Assembly (NCBI GenBank): GCA_964019425.1
Contig: OZ025798.1
Coordinates: 310,001 to 374,000 of the forward strand
Length of the DNA stretch: 64,000 bases
Source of the DNA: Flectonema sp. DT1601
Taxonomy: Eukaryota; Euglenozoa; Diplonemea; Diplonemida; Diplonemidae
Direction: 5' to 3'
Each line of letters starts with the position of its first letter. Within the stretch, counting starts at the first letter, position 1. Positions 43,232 through 53,964 of this stretch are shown one piece after another. The position numbers and the translations under genes are program-made. Under the pieces are notes generated by a model. That model saw only the letters and a program-made list of their open reading frames with translations, did no database searches and had not been told where the DNA came from.

Positions 43232-43986
43232 CATAGATGGAAGTGCCCTCTAAATTTGGAGGGCGTCTGGTGAAAATCAGCCACAAAAATTTGTAGGGCC
43301 AAAATAGGGCCATTGTAGGGCCAAAATAGGGCGCTGGAGGGCGCGTAGGGCGCTTTTTTAATTAAATTTAATATAATGCCGAGCTCATTTTGACACACCC
43401 CTGCCCTCAGCGAGGGTCGAATCGCATCTTATTTGACTTTTCTCCGGTTCGCCTGATCAAATGCGTCTCTGGGATATCAGTTTACTTGCCACCAGTAAAC
43501 TTCTTTTTTTTCTCACACGGTACCGTGAAGACCGGCCTATTAACAGGTTAGCAAGAACGCACTCACCCTCCTCGAATCCCTTATATTCGACTCGGTGCAT
43601 TCTGCGGGCTAATCAGCTCCTTGTAGATCTGGGATGCATCGTCCACTGAAATGAGTTTCAGCTTCAGGGATTGCAGCAGGCCCGGAAGCTCTCAAGGAGT
43701 GGCCCATTGTTTTTGCCATTGTTGACCTCCGAACCATGACCTGGAGGTCTCAGGTTCGAACCCCTTGACACCCTTTTTTTTTTTCGAAAGACTGCCAAGC
43801 ATGTCAAAAAAAAAAATTTTGGCTTCTGCGTCAAATACTTGTGCGTCAGTGTAAGTCCCCGTCAACTTAGCTGTCTTATAGTAATAAAAAAAGTAAAAAA
43901 AAGCGCCCTCCAAAATAATATTTATATTAAAAGCGCCCTACAAGCGCCCTACACGCCCTCCAAATTGTAGGGCACTTCCATCTATG
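43232..43986. mobile_element. TIR element M (MITE-like, tRNA-like interior), copy 1
   Basis: 755 bp. The left end reads CATAGATGGAAGTGCCCT and the right end is its reverse complement. Both ends are followed inward by GGGC-rich direct repeats (TAGGGCC..AATAGGGC). A 6-bp TCTTTT flanks both sides at 43226-43231 and 43987-43992 as a possible target duplication, though the sequence is T-rich. The interior near 43700-43770 has a 7-bp stem (GACCTCC/GGAGGTC), a GGTTCGAACCC B-box-like element and then a T run, as in a tRNA-derived Pol III unit. No transposase frame is present. A second copy, clearly similar, lies at 60106-60820, and a bare right end at 51747-51775. Confidence 0.8.
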
Positions 43987-44919
43987 TCTTTTCTTAATAA
44001 AAAAAAAGAAAGTTGGTTTTTTTTTGTATCAAAATCAGATTATGGCTTTTTTCTACACCCAAACAACACACACAAAGATGGAAGCTCAGCTGTGAGCAAA
44101 GCTTCTAGTAATTAATATTTAAAAAATAAAATCTTTTTTTTTTTTTTTTTTTTGTTCATCCAAAAGTTGTAAGCACAAAACATAATGTCGCAGATAAAGA
44201 CCCCCTTTATAATCGTACCACTACTAATACAAAGAGGTAAAAAAGGTTCATAGCGATTAGTAATCGCGGGGGAAAAGTAATTTTCAGAGAGGATTGTTTT
44301 TTCCTTTACGATTCATTACACCAACATCCTAACACTAGTGAGATAAGGAGTTCTATTACATACTGAGCATCAGTGATACAGCAAACTATGGAGTGTCGGG
44401 TAAACCCATGGGCTGCCGTGTCGGTGCGCCGTTGTGTGTTTTTAACAGAATGCTCGGGTTCCTTTCCTTCTAACAAAAGAGATAATATTATGTTGAGATT
44501 CTTTTTCGGTTCATTATCAAAACTGTAAGCTTTGAAAGGTAAGAAATGAAGAAAGTGAAGTCGGGCTGTCGCTGTAGTCGTCTTCTTGAACGTGCATGAG
44601 GTCCCTTTTTTTTCCTGAAATAAAAGAAAATGCGCATTTTTTTCTTGCTCAGTGTAACACTAAAAATGAGCAAACCGACACATACTTGACGAGATCAGAT
44701 TCTAGTATTCAGGTACCTGATGCAATCAAGTAGGCGGTTTTCTGCCCTCAGCTATGGCATTTTCCATGCTTCGGTTCAGATAGATAGAAAAGGAAATCTA
44801 CCTCCGAGGGTAGACCAATAGTGAACGTGTCAGTTGGTTAATATTAATAGTTACCAGTCAATCAAAAAAAAATCAAACGCAAAAATTCGCAGGGTAGACA
44901 AATAGTGAATGTTTTTTAG

Positions 44920-45630
44920 CAAAATACAGAACTGATGACTACGAGGGGTTTGGGTAGCCCGCATCAGTAAGGGCCCGATCGCGAAGATCGTGGTTTTATA
45001 GTTAGTATCATTAATTTTAGAACAGAAAAGTGAGAATAAGAAAAGTAGAGATTAGTAAAAGAAAAGTATTCATTTCTGCAGTTTCCTAACATCAAATGGT
45101 AATAGAATATGTAGTTTCAGGAGCCTTAATCTTAAACTACTTCCCTTTTTAGGCCTTAGTTGGTTAGTTAGTTATCAAGTCCATCAGACCACCGAGTATC
45201 GGTTAGGTAGACACTCAAAGAGTACCGGGTGGCTCTTCTGAGGGTCCCCAATACTGCGGTAGTAGGAAGAACCTAATCCCGGGGGGGGATTATTTTGTTA
45301 GTATCAGCACAGGGCATATTAGATCAGGAGATCTAGAAACACTTTGCTTCCACCTTGTCTGGTATACTAGCAGGAAACCACGCAATTAAGTAAACAAAAA
45401 AAAAAAAAAAAAAAATTATAGCTTCGACTGTAGAAGGTAAAAAGATGAAAAAATTATTTTTCATTCCATGTACAGCATCTTGCTTCACAATACGACTATA
45501 TGTGCTATGTGCGGAACAGTACCGAGGATTGTTCACTTATAATTGTGGGCTTACTAAAAGCTCTATAAAAATACCACAAAAATTGGGGAGCACATAGCCA
45601 TAAGGATCAAGTTAGATGACAGTTAGTTTA
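44920..45630 (-). repeat. diverged relatives of the SINE-like element
   Basis: 44920-45000 matches the A-tail-proximal part of the element (GGGTAGCCCGCATCAGTAAG). 45300-45625 matches its other parts in order (TTGTAAACAA-like, TGCTTCACAATACGACTA, AACAGTACCGAGGATTGTTC, CACATAGCCATA and GATGACAGT). The copies are far more diverged than those at 52937 and 56679, so this is an older insertion broken by other DNA. Confidence 0.45.
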
Positions 45631-46023
45631 TAGTCATAGTGAAACGTGGTTAGAATATAGTTAGTTAGTGGATATAGGTTTAGTCATTTCGGAAGGGGAA
45701 AAAAAAACAAAATCAAAAACAAGAAATCCTCGAAAAAGACTACTACAACAAAAAAAGAATCGGCTTCATCTTAAACAACACAGAAAATAGTAATGTGATA
45801 CTTGGTAATGTTTTGTGAACAAAACCCACGAAAAGAACTACAACAAAAAAGAACAAGAATGTTAAGTTCACTACGTGAAAACCTGCTTTTGATGCACACA
45901 GTACAGTGAGTTGTCATTGCCAGACATATTAAGCTTTTCGCGTTTAACAAAACAGTTTGCGTCTCACAAACGATGAGAATCGCCGAATAGGCAGCCAGTA
46001 TTAATTATAAAAAACCAACAGAA

Positions 46024-46059
<36 letters not shown>

Positions 46060-46164
46060 AACGAGAGGAAATGGGCAACGAAGCCTTGAACATTACTTAG
46101 TTGCGAACATAACTTAGAGAGGGAGGGAGAGGCAGAGAGAGGAAGCTGAGAGGGTACAAAAACC

Positions 46165-46280
46165 TTTCAAATAAGCCTTATATTTTGATAATCGCAGATA
46201 GTAGTAGCGAGATAGAATAATTGGCTCTTAATCTGAATGATTTGTTCCGATGTTGTCGAAGCAAAAAAAAAAAAAACGGA
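46165..46280. repeat. dispersed repeat D, copy 2
   Basis: AAGCCTTATATTTTGATAAT, then GGCTCTTAATCTGAATGATT, then a CCGATGTTGTCGAAGC part and an A run. It aligns with 29050-29195 in the same order. Confidence 0.55.
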
Positions 46281-46581
46281 ATTGACTTTGATTGAGCGAA
46301 CACTAACGTTTAAAATACTGACGGGAAAATAAAATAAAAAACCAAATCCAACACCATCCCCACACACATTTAAAGTGTTTTTTTTTTTTTTTTTTTCTCC
46401 CTCTTTTCTTCTCCTTAATTAAGAATCCGATACCGGAGACTTTATAAAAAAGAACAAAGTTTCAACATCGTGTAATCCGCTTTGTAGAAATGAAGAATGA
46501 AAAATAAATATAACGCAACTGCCATGGGTTTTTACTTATTTAAGTAAACGATAGCTATTGCTCTCTCTCACATCCACTCGT

Positions 46582-47667
46582 TTATATCACACGAGCTTTA
46601 TAAGACTTTTGCTGAGGTGAGTTTGACATTGGTGGAGGAGTGCTCCCGCCTTGATAGCGTAGATTTTCAACTTCCGCCCGAAGTGCTTTCAATTCTTCTA
46701 TCACTTCTCGATTGCTTGGCATGTCACTACGTTCAGATAGCTCAGTCTCACCTGTTACGTACAAGGGTTCTTTACCAGCTTCCATTTCATGTCTCGCTTT
46801 ATCTTCAGCATTTTTAGTATACGCTGCAATTGCTGTATCAAGAACCGAGAAGATGCAAGCACCAGTGAAGACACCAATCCAACCAAAGACTGATCCCAAC
46901 AAGTCAAGTAGAGACTGTCCTGATTTGTGTTTAATTTTCATTATATCGAAAGTCGCTGGTAAGATATGAACTTCGAATTGATTATTTGGGCGATCTGAAT
47001 ACTGAGTGGTTGCGAATTCAGTTGAATTCTTAATACTGCCATTGAGGTAATGTTGTTGTGATAATTTGTATGAAATTGAAGCAACGTTTCCAAACCCGAT
47101 GTAAACAGGAGCTGGCATCTCTCGTTCATTAATTGTTTCACCCCTAGCTAAAGCCATCATAGTAATATCATCGCCCATAAATCCAACCCACGTTGAGGAA
47201 TCATGATTCTGAAATTCACATTCTTGTGGGATAGATTCCAGCGAGTCAACGTGTTTGTTATTTTTATTGTATCGAACACTGAAGGATACATTCAAGAAAT
47301 CTAGGGGATTTTCATAACCAATACCCAGTTCCCTTAATTTAATACCGTTTACGAGATATCCAACCTCAGAGTTGTTTGATAATTCAACTGCTGCTTCACA
47401 GTCTATTGAGGTTGGTAATCTATTCTTAATTTTATAAAAACTACATCCTTCCGCATGAAGATGACATAATTTTCCCATATTTGTCGGTGCGAAAACCCAT
47501 GGCACGCTCAAATCATTAAGCTGGTCGGTTTCGATGTCAACCGTGTTTTTTCTTCCAGTTTGAACGTAAAAAACACTCAGTTTGATCACGAAGAATGCAC
47601 AAATCCCCCACAACAACAACAATATAATCATCCTCACAATCTGTAACTTTCTCTTGCTGAGTGCCAT
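46582..47667 (-). CDS. two-transmembrane family protein, paralogue 1
   Basis: 361 residues from MALSKRKLQIVRMIILLLLW. It has a short basic N-tail, membrane helix 1 (about residues 11-33), an ectodomain of roughly 220 residues with a few Cys (CHLHAEGC, DCEAAVE, QECEF) and several N-glycosylation sites, including NGSIKNST. The strongly conserved APVYIGFGNVASISYKLSQQ stretch comes next. Then follow HKSGQSLLDLLGSVFGW, helix 2 with FTGACIFSVLDTAI, and a cytoplasmic tail with Ser/Pro. The pre-helix and helix 2 pattern (LG...GWxGxFTGxCxFS) resembles the GxS selectivity-filter helix of DEG/ENaC channels. It is the most diverged of the five. A CAG acceptor lies at 47692, and the 24-nt leader GTTATACTTATATCACC... 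is shared with paralogues 2-4. Confidence 0.75.
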   Translation of the reverse strand: MALSKRKLQIVRMIILLLLWGICAFFVIKLSVFYVQTGRKNTVDIETDQLNDLSVPWVFAPTNMGKLCHLHAEGCSFYKIKNRLPTSIDCEAAVELSNNSEVGYLVNGIKLRELGIGYENPLDFLNVSFSVRYNKNNKHVDSLESIPQECEFQNHDSSTWVGFMGDDITMMALARGETINEREMPAPVYIGFGNVASISYKLSQQHYLNGSIKNSTEFATTQYSDRPNNQFEVHILPATFDIMKIKHKSGQSLLDLLGSVFGWIGVFTGACIFSVLDTAIAAYTKNAEDKARHEMEAGKEPLYVTGETELSERSDMPSNREVIEELKALRAEVENLRYQGGSTPPPMSNSPQQKSYKARVI

Positions 47668-48064
47668 AGTAAAAGGTGATATAAGTATAACCTGTTTGAA
47701 ATAAAAAAAATAATAAAATAGCAGAAGGAGAGTATCATAAAAATAAAATAAATAAATCAAAATAAACCAATTAAAATGTCTTACGCAGTAAAGGGACAGC
47801 TTTAGCTGGCATGATAGCGGTTTATTTTAAAAAAAAAAAAAAAACAAGAGAGAGTAATAATGGGATAAAAACTAAAATAAATTAATTAGGGAAGATGCTT
47901 AAGTTGACATAATTTCTAACTCTCCATCATAACTATCGTTTTGTAGTAACGATAATTAAACTGCTTTGTGCTGAATTATTATATCGAATTAATCATCCAC
48001 CCCAATTAACACACACAATCAACCGTTAACTGTATATTTATGAGTGCTAGGTTACTCACAGCAA

Positions 48065-49320
48065 CAGAGGAGACTCCGTATTGATTGTTGAATTAGCTTC
48101 AGCTGAAGGGATGCAATTTGTCTTATATGATTAATGGACACCCATCTTCAGCTTTCCACCTAAAATAGATAAGAGGTAATATAGGAACTCACTCGTAGAG
48201 CATTATTATATATTAAAAGCTAGATTTGGCAAAGCAGACCATTTCTTGAATTGAACCACACTGGATCAATTCTAGAATCAGAAGACGTAATCTTCTTCAG
48301 GTATGAAATAAAATGTTTTGGTTTTTTTATCAGAAATATCAAAATATGAATTTGTTATCAAATTGTTCATAGAATAAAGAGGTTTCCTTTTTTTTTTTTT
48401 AAAAGAAACCTCTTGTATGGTGCCGTTCTATTACCTTAGAACATTAGTTCGTTATCGAACTGTTCATATTTTATTTACGAAAGCCTAGGAAGCCAAAAGT
48501 CAGGAAAAGCTCAACAGGGAAACATGGTTATATCGCTACCAACAACCGTGAGACTGGATAGAATGACCTGAAACAAATGATTACCTAAACCCACCGCCCG
48601 CGTGAGCAGACAGTGTTAGAGACGGCTGATAACGCCAATTTTTATCAAAGAGAGGGAGAACAGAACACGCCACATTGGATCAGAAAATAAATGTAAAATA
48701 AAGAACAGATTTTTTTAAAAAACCCTATTATCTTGTGCTGTTCAATTACTTTTATTTATTTTATTTACTTAGAACACAAAAGTTTGCAAAAAAAAAAAAG
48801 GGTTGCAAAAACACGTTGTTCTATTGATCAAAAAAAAAAAAAAAAAACTGCGGCATGCGTGTTCTATTAGCTAAGTCACCATCGAAATAAATAAATAAAT
48901 ATATAAATAAATAATCGATCTACTAAGATAATATAACACTTCAGCCGTATATTTCGTTGAACAGAGAGGGGACACATTATGATAAATAAATATTGTCTTT
49001 ATCGACAGTGTTCATCGACGACCGGAGTCTTTCCTTGAGATCAGGTGAAACATGTCGATTTGTATCAGATTTACTCTCTGATGCTTTTCCATTCACGGAA
49101 CTGTTCGTGTGATTCTCGGAGTTTCCTTCTTTTGGAGTGCCTCGTATCATTAACATTTTCTTCTCCGACGTCGTTGGTGCAAAAAAATAAATAAAAAAAG
49201 GGGGGGGAAAATATTCAAATCAGTGTTCTCGGTAACCCGGTTTGCATGACTGGAGTGTAGTTACGTTTAGTTTATTTTATTGGAACTTAAAAAAACGGAG
49301 AGGGGGGTGAAACTTTAACA
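48065..49320. repeat. duplicated intergenic block, copy 1
   Basis: It matches 52447-54340 in the same order. Landmarks are GGAGACTCCGTATTGATTG near 48070, AGCAGACCATTTCTTGAATT, the CTGCGGCATGCGTGTTCTAT stretch near 48850 and the small ORF. The other copy is longer because it holds a SINE-like insertion (52937-53439) and other changes. It includes a hairpin (AAGAGGTTTC...GAAACCTCTT) near 48378-48415, also kept in the second copy. Confidence 0.8.
48977..49156 (-). CDS. small conserved ORF, 59 residues, copy 1
   Basis: It reads MLMIRGTPKEGNSENHTNSS and continues as a polar, charged peptide ending TVDKDNIYLS. The second copy at 53782-53964 is 60 residues. The two differ by one 3-nt in-frame deletion and several substitutions without a stop, which hints at coding constraint. 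A T-rich tract precedes the ATG. No signal peptide or known domain. It may be a small polar protein or a displaced cytoplasmic-tail exon. Confidence 0.4.
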   Translation of the reverse strand: MLMIRGTPKEGNSENHTNSSVNGKASESKSDTNRHVSPDLKERLRSSMNTVDKDNIYLS

Positions 49321-50074
49321 ATGTAAAAGCGGTAACAACTTTAGGTATTAAAAACAAAATTAATATCAAGTACTTGACTGAAAAATATTTGTAGTTAGTT
49401 AGAATATGAGTTTATTTAATAATTATCAGTCAATCAAAAAAAAAGGGCAAAATTTCGTAGGACAAGTTAGTTGGTTAGTATTAATGGTTAGTTATATAAT
49501 CCAACGTTACTGTATATTATGAGTGCTCTAGGAGGGTAACTCACAGTAACAGAGGACCCAATCCGTAGCCATATCCCAAGATTTCGCATGGATTGTTGAA
49601 GTAGCATCGACTGAAAGATTAATGAATACCAATCTCCAGCTTTCCGCCTCGCCGCAGCTTATTAAACTATCGAACTAAAATAAAACAAAAAAAAAATTAA
49701 AAAAATGAATAAAATAAAATAAAAATCAACAAAATTAAAACGGGATAAAAACAATTACCCTGATAATGTACTAAAGTACTCGTAGAGCATTAAATATTAA
49801 CGCTAGGTTGGCTGCAGCCCTTTTTTTGAATCGATCCGAGTAAATTTAGAATACCAGGAATAAATTAAAATGTTGGTTTTTATTTTTATCCGAATTCAAG
49901 AAACAGTATAACTCCAAGTCCCACAAGAGGTCGTAGACCTTTTCAATTTCATTTGCGTAATAAACTTCTGAGATCAGTTTTCTGACTACCTCCTTACACT
50001 TTGAATCAAGTGTGGAAACAGCGGAATGAACGGACAAATATTTGACAAGGCGTTGTCGTAGTTGTTAATCAAAG

Positions 50075-50364
50075 AAAATTATTTTGCTATATCGAATAGC
50101 AAGACAGAACTAATACTCCACAATTAGTATCAACAAAAATCGTGGGACACCAAACACGTCGGTTTTAGACTAAAATTAAAAGAAACTGAAGAAAGTACAT
50201 CGTCGCTGAAGATAAAAACCGTTGTACCAAAGAGCTCTTTAATGGTAGTAATAAAGCAGCGGTAACTTTGGTAGTCGAAAAATGAAAATAAGAATCGGCA
50301 ACTTCACTTAATAATTCGTACACTTCGCTTTTGATTGCGCACAAACCCGGAAACAAGTTTATAT
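50075..50364. repeat. conserved 3' flank of two-TM genes (near paralogue 2)
   Basis: Starting TATTTTGCTATATCGAATAG and containing CACCAAACACGTCGGTTTTA, this flank recurs at 54352-54638 and 57565-57935. A diverged form is at 62160-62330. It directly follows the stop codon in the copies at paralogues 2, 3 and 4, so it was duplicated together with the gene and probably includes the 3' UTR. Confidence 0.75.
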
Positions 50365-51399
50365 TTATTTCAGTTCCGTGAACAATGATGGGTTTCCTCG
50401 ATATTTCAAATCCTCGACTTCTGCCTGCAGCATATCAAATCTTTCCATAATCTCACGAATACGAGACGCTGAATCACCATTTTCACAAAGTTCAGTGTCC
50501 GGGATAAGCTTTTCGTTGACTCGCTCGAAGAAATTGTCCTGAGATTTTTCAGCCTCGCTGTAGGTTGCAATGGCTGTGTCTATAAAAGAGAATATGCAGG
50601 TACCTGTGAAAATACCAACCCAACCGAATATGGATCCCAACAAGTCAAACAATGACTGCCCACGCTCGTGTTTAATTTTCGTAATATCGAAAGAAGCTGG
50701 CAAGACGTTAACCGTAATTTCGTTTTTCTGATAGTCGCGGAATTGAGTGGTTGCGAATTCAGTTGAATTCTTAATGGTGCCATTGAGGTATTGTTGTTGT
50801 GATAATTTGTATGAAATTGAAGCAACGTTTCCAAATCCGATGTAAACAGGAGCTGGCCTGTCTAGTTCATTAATGGGTTCACCCCTAGCTATCGCATTCA
50901 TGATTACATCATCACCCAACAGTGCAATCTGCGTAGACGACTCACTTGAAGCGGAATTACACGCGTCTGGAATCGAGTCATTCGGATTTACCAATTCGAG
51001 TGTGTCTCTATATCTAACGCTAAAAGTCAGAGTCATATAGTCATAAGGGTGTGTGAAACTAATACCTAACGCTTTCAGTAACAAACTATTAGCCATGTAT
51101 GAGTTCTCCGTTTCTAGAACCTGAACAGCACTTGTGCAGTTTAGATATTCATCTGTTGTCCACCTCGAGAAACGACAATCGTCCGGTTTCAGTATGCACT
51201 CCCCTCCTATAAGGCCAGGAGTATATAACCAGGGCACACTGATATCGTTTTCACGCTCTGTCTCTATATCGATTGTATTCTTACTACCAGTTTCGACATA
51301 GTCAATACTCAGCTTCACAATAACGTAAGCACAAATCCCCCACAAGATCAACAATATAAGCAGCCTCGCAATCTGTAACTTTCTCTTGCTGAGTGCCAT
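50365..51399 (-). CDS. two-transmembrane family protein, paralogue 2
   Basis: 344 residues from MALSKRKLQIARLLILLILW. Same plan as the other four: helix 1 at about 11-33, ectodomain with conserved Cys (GECILKPDDC, YLNCTSAV, PDACNSAS), the motifs PAPVYIGFGNVASISYKLSQQ and NGTIKNSTEF, helix 2 (LLGSIFGWVGIFTGTCIFSF, about 255-275), then a tail that looks coiled-coil (IREIMERFDMLQAEVEDLKY). It is very close to paralogue 3; nearly all changes are in the first half of the ectodomain. The open frame continues upstream through the splice acceptor, so the start is set at 51399 to match paralogue 3. Its upstream region is replaced by foreign sequence ending in a TIR at 51775. Confidence 0.8.
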   Translation of the reverse strand: MALSKRKLQIARLLILLILWGICAYVIVKLSIDYVETGSKNTIDIETERENDISVPWLYTPGLIGGECILKPDDCRFSRWTTDEYLNCTSAVQVLETENSYMANSLLLKALGISFTHPYDYMTLTFSVRYRDTLELVNPNDSIPDACNSASSESSTQIALLGDDVIMNAIARGEPINELDRPAPVYIGFGNVASISYKLSQQQYLNGTIKNSTEFATTQFRDYQKNEITVNVLPASFDITKIKHERGQSLFDLLGSIFGWVGIFTGTCIFSFIDTAIATYSEAEKSQDNFFERVNEKLIPDTELCENGDSASRIREIMERFDMLQAEVEDLKYRGNPSLFTELK

Positions 51400-51439
51400 A
51401 GTAAAAGGTGATATAAGTATAACCTGTTTGAAAAAGATA

Positions 51440-51775
51440 AATACTGTAATTATAAATATCACGGTGTATAAATCTTGGGGTTGGATACCGTCTTGGAACC
51501 ACTGCGAAAGTAGCGCCTGAAGCAGAACTCCCATCAGCTCGGTCAAGGTTTCTGGAGCAATAGTCCCATACTTTATTAAAAAACGCTCCAATCGGATCTA
51601 AACTAACTAAAAAACACTCCAATCGGATTGCCCTGGCCTCGCAGTTTTTGACCAGTTTAGGGGGCAGATAACTGAGGAAGTCCTTCGTCGATTTGAAGGC
51701 GGATGGACTTCTCATCTCTAGCCTTGATAGCATTACGAAAAATACTCTCCAAATTGTAGGGCACTTCCATCTATG
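51440..51775 (-). mobile_element. fragment of a second element ending in the M-type TIR
   Basis: The right edge (51747-51775, CAAATTGTAGGGCACTTCC then ATCTATG) is the terminus of element M. The adjoining 300 bp are unlike the two M copies. They carry a frame of about 95 codons (MLSRLEMRSPSAFKSTKDFL...) and a short direct repeat (CACTCCAATCGGATT-like, 51584-51626). No left TIR is seen. It could be the end of a longer, possibly autonomous, relative. It sits right upstream of the splice acceptor of paralogue 2 and so may alter its expression. Confidence 0.45.
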
Positions 51776-52009
51776 AAATAACAAAGAAAAAAAAAGAAAC
51801 AAAGAAAGAAAATCACATTGTTCGGTACCATTAGTTAGAATATCATGCTACTGTTTTCATAAAACACTGCGGAATACGTGTTCTATTTATGGAGTCGCTA
51901 TTAACCATAAATAGCGGGGGTTATCAAAATAAATAAAAAAATAATCGATCAACTAAGTTAATATAACACTTTTTGAGTTTTTATTGTGGTAACCACTCAG
52001 ATATTAGCC

Positions 52010-52240
52010 TAATATTTCGTTGAACACAAACGGAATCCTGTCGCACGTGGGAGATAAGTCATGACCATTCGAAATATCGGCTATCAATCTGAATAGTGTT
52101 TTCTCTAACTATTTCGTTGATACAAAAAAAAAAAAAAAAAAAAAAAATGCGAATAATTGTAATTTGCGAACTTCATCGGCGGTGTTCGTCGACAACCAGA
52201 GTCTGGCTACCTCTGAACAGTTTTCTTCCGTCGGTGCAGA
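52010..52240. repeat. dispersed repeat D, copy in long form
   Basis: It starts TAATATTTCGTTGAACACAA and includes GGCTATCAATCTGAATAGTG, TTTCGTTGATACAAAAA and a CTTCCGTCGGTGCAG end. The homologous copy at 56560-57320 is split by a SINE-like insertion, so this one is the empty-site form. Confidence 0.65.
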
Positions 52241-52936
52241 AAAAAGAAAATAAATAAAATATGTGCATTCATTGGGGGGATGCTTAAGTTGATATGATTC
52301 AACTCGAAACAGTTTCATTATCGTCGAGCGGGGATTCCGGCTCCGAGCGCCATCACCACAAGATGATAATTATGGTTTGAGAGATAGAACACCCCAATAA
52401 CTTGTTAAATAACTTTATGGCATTAAATATATATTTAATAAATAAATCGGAGGAGACTCCGTATGGATTGTTGAATTAGCTTCAGCTGAAGGGATGCAAT
52501 TTATTTTATATGATTAATGGACACCCATCTTCAGCTTTCCACCTAAAATAGATAAGAGGTAATATAGGAACTCACTCGTAGAGCATTATTATATATTAAA
52601 AGCTAGATTTGGCAAAGCAGACCATTTCTTGAATTGAACCACACTGGATCAATTCTAGAATCAGAAGACGTAATCTTCTTCAGGTATGAAATAAAATGTT
52701 TTGGTTTTTTTATCGGAAATATCAAAATATGAATTTGTTATCAAATTGTTCATAAAATAAACAGGTTTCTTTTTTTTTTTTTTTTTAAAAGAAACCTATT
52801 GTATGCCAATTTTTGTCAAAGAGAGGAGAACAGAACACGCCACATTGGATCAGAAAATAATAGAAAATAAAGAAAACTATTATCTTGTGTTGTTTTGTGT
52901 TCTATTACTTAGAACACAAAAGTTCGCAACCAAATT

Positions 52937-53439
52937 GTTTTTTTTTTTTTTTTTTTAAAAGCAAAATACAAACTGACTACGAGGGGTCTGGGTAGCCCGC
53001 ATCAGTAAGGACCCAATCGCGAAGATTGCAGTTTCATAGTATCGGCCGGAAGTGATAGACTTCCAGCCTCCACCTTGCCCAGAGGCTAACAGGTTGTAAA
53101 CAACTAAAGAAAATAAAAGAGAAATGATCTGGGAGTGGGGGGAAGGTGAAAAAAATAAAAAACCTTCTTGCTTCCATATACATCTTTCTTTATAATACGA
53201 CTACATGTGCCATATGCCCAAACTCCACGAAAGAAAACAGAAAACCCCGGAACAGTACCGAGGATCGTTCACCCCAGTTGTCCAAAGCATTATAATTGTA
53301 CTGTGGGCTTACCGAAAAGCTTTAGAAAAGTACCACAAAAGAATTGGGCAGCACATAGCCATATCACTCAGCAAGAAATGAAAACCAAAAGGATCAGGCA
53401 AGATGACAGTCAGTTTAAGGTCATAACTGCGCCGGACCA
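52937..53439 (-). mobile_element. SINE-like A-tailed element S, copy 1
   Basis: About 500 bp on the minus strand, starting GGTCCGGCGCAGTTATGACC and ending AGTTTGTATTTTGCTTTT followed by a run of about 17-20 A. The site AAATTGTT is found at 52932-52939 and again at 53440-53447, as a target duplication; the flanks ACCAAATTGTT and ACCAAAATTGTT agree further. The matching place in the other block copy (near 48785-48790) lacks it. It codes for nothing. The 5' end has no clear tRNA A/B box, so the source RNA is unknown. Confidence 0.8.
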
Positions 53440-53781
53440 AAATTGTTCGTAAATTATAAAATAAAGAAAAGGTTTTTTTTTTTTTAAAGAAAATAATATT
53501 ATAAAATAATATTATATAAAAAAAAAAAAATCACATTGGTGCTGTTAGATTATGAGTTTATAATTAGATTGTTGTATTAAATCAAACAATATTTATTAAA
53601 AAAAAAGGGCTGCAAAAACACGTTGTTCTACTGATCAAAAAACAAAAAAACTGCGGCATGCGTGTTCTATTAGCTAAGTCACTATCGAAATAAATAAATA
53701 AATAAATAATCGATCTACTAAGATAATATAACACTTCAGCCGTATATTTCGTTGAACAGAGACTGTCGCACAGGGGACACA

Positions 53782-53964
53782 CTATGATAAAGAAATATTG
53801 TCTTTATCGACAGTGTTCATCGACGACCGGAGTCTTGCTTCCTTGAGATCAGGTGAAACATGTTGATATATATCAGATTTACTCTCCGATGCTTTTCCAT
53901 TCACGGAACTGTTCGTGTGATTCTCGGAGTCTCCTTCTTTTGGAGTGCTTCGTACCATTAACAT
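53782..53964 (-). CDS. small conserved ORF, 60 residues, copy 2
   Basis: It reads MLMVRSTPKEGDSENHTNSS and then NGKASESKSD, ending TVDKDNISLS. The partner is at 48977-49156, differing by one in-frame codon and several point changes. Leader and T-rich tract are alike (GCACCAACGACGTCGGAG before the ATG). Function unknown; low confidence that it is translated. Confidence 0.4.
   Translation of the reverse strand: MLMVRSTPKEGDSENHTNSSVNGKASESKSDIYQHVSPDLKEARLRSSMNTVDKDNISLS

Larger units (their letters stand above)
43987..46581. other. intergenic 2.6 kb made of repeat blocks
   Basis: No gene supported. It holds parts of the family's repeated blocks: repeat E at 44340-44400, a diverged SINE-like 3' part at 44920-45000 (GATGACTACGAGGGGTTTGG), a related block at 45300-45625, a 32-nt A run around 46027-46058 and repeat D at 46165-46280. 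A G8 run lies at 45282-45289. Confidence 0.45.
47692..50364. other. intergenic 2.7 kb between paralogues 1 and 2
   Basis: It contains a duplicated block (48065-49320, repeated at 52447-54340), the small ORF at 48977-49156 and the conserved 3' flank of paralogue 2 (50075-50364). The rest is A/T-rich with homopolymers. Confidence 0.5.

Noticed and set aside
48381-48415. Hairpin AAGAGGTTTC...GAAACCTCTT as a terminator
   Set aside because: The loop is a T/A run and the element is simply part of a duplicated block (also near 52760). No evidence of Pol III or bacterial-type termination.
51302-51802. 166-residue minus-strand frame overlapping the start of paralogue 2
   Set aside because: It crosses the TIR fragment, the acceptor and the first codons of paralogue 2 in another frame. 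A chance open frame as a whole.
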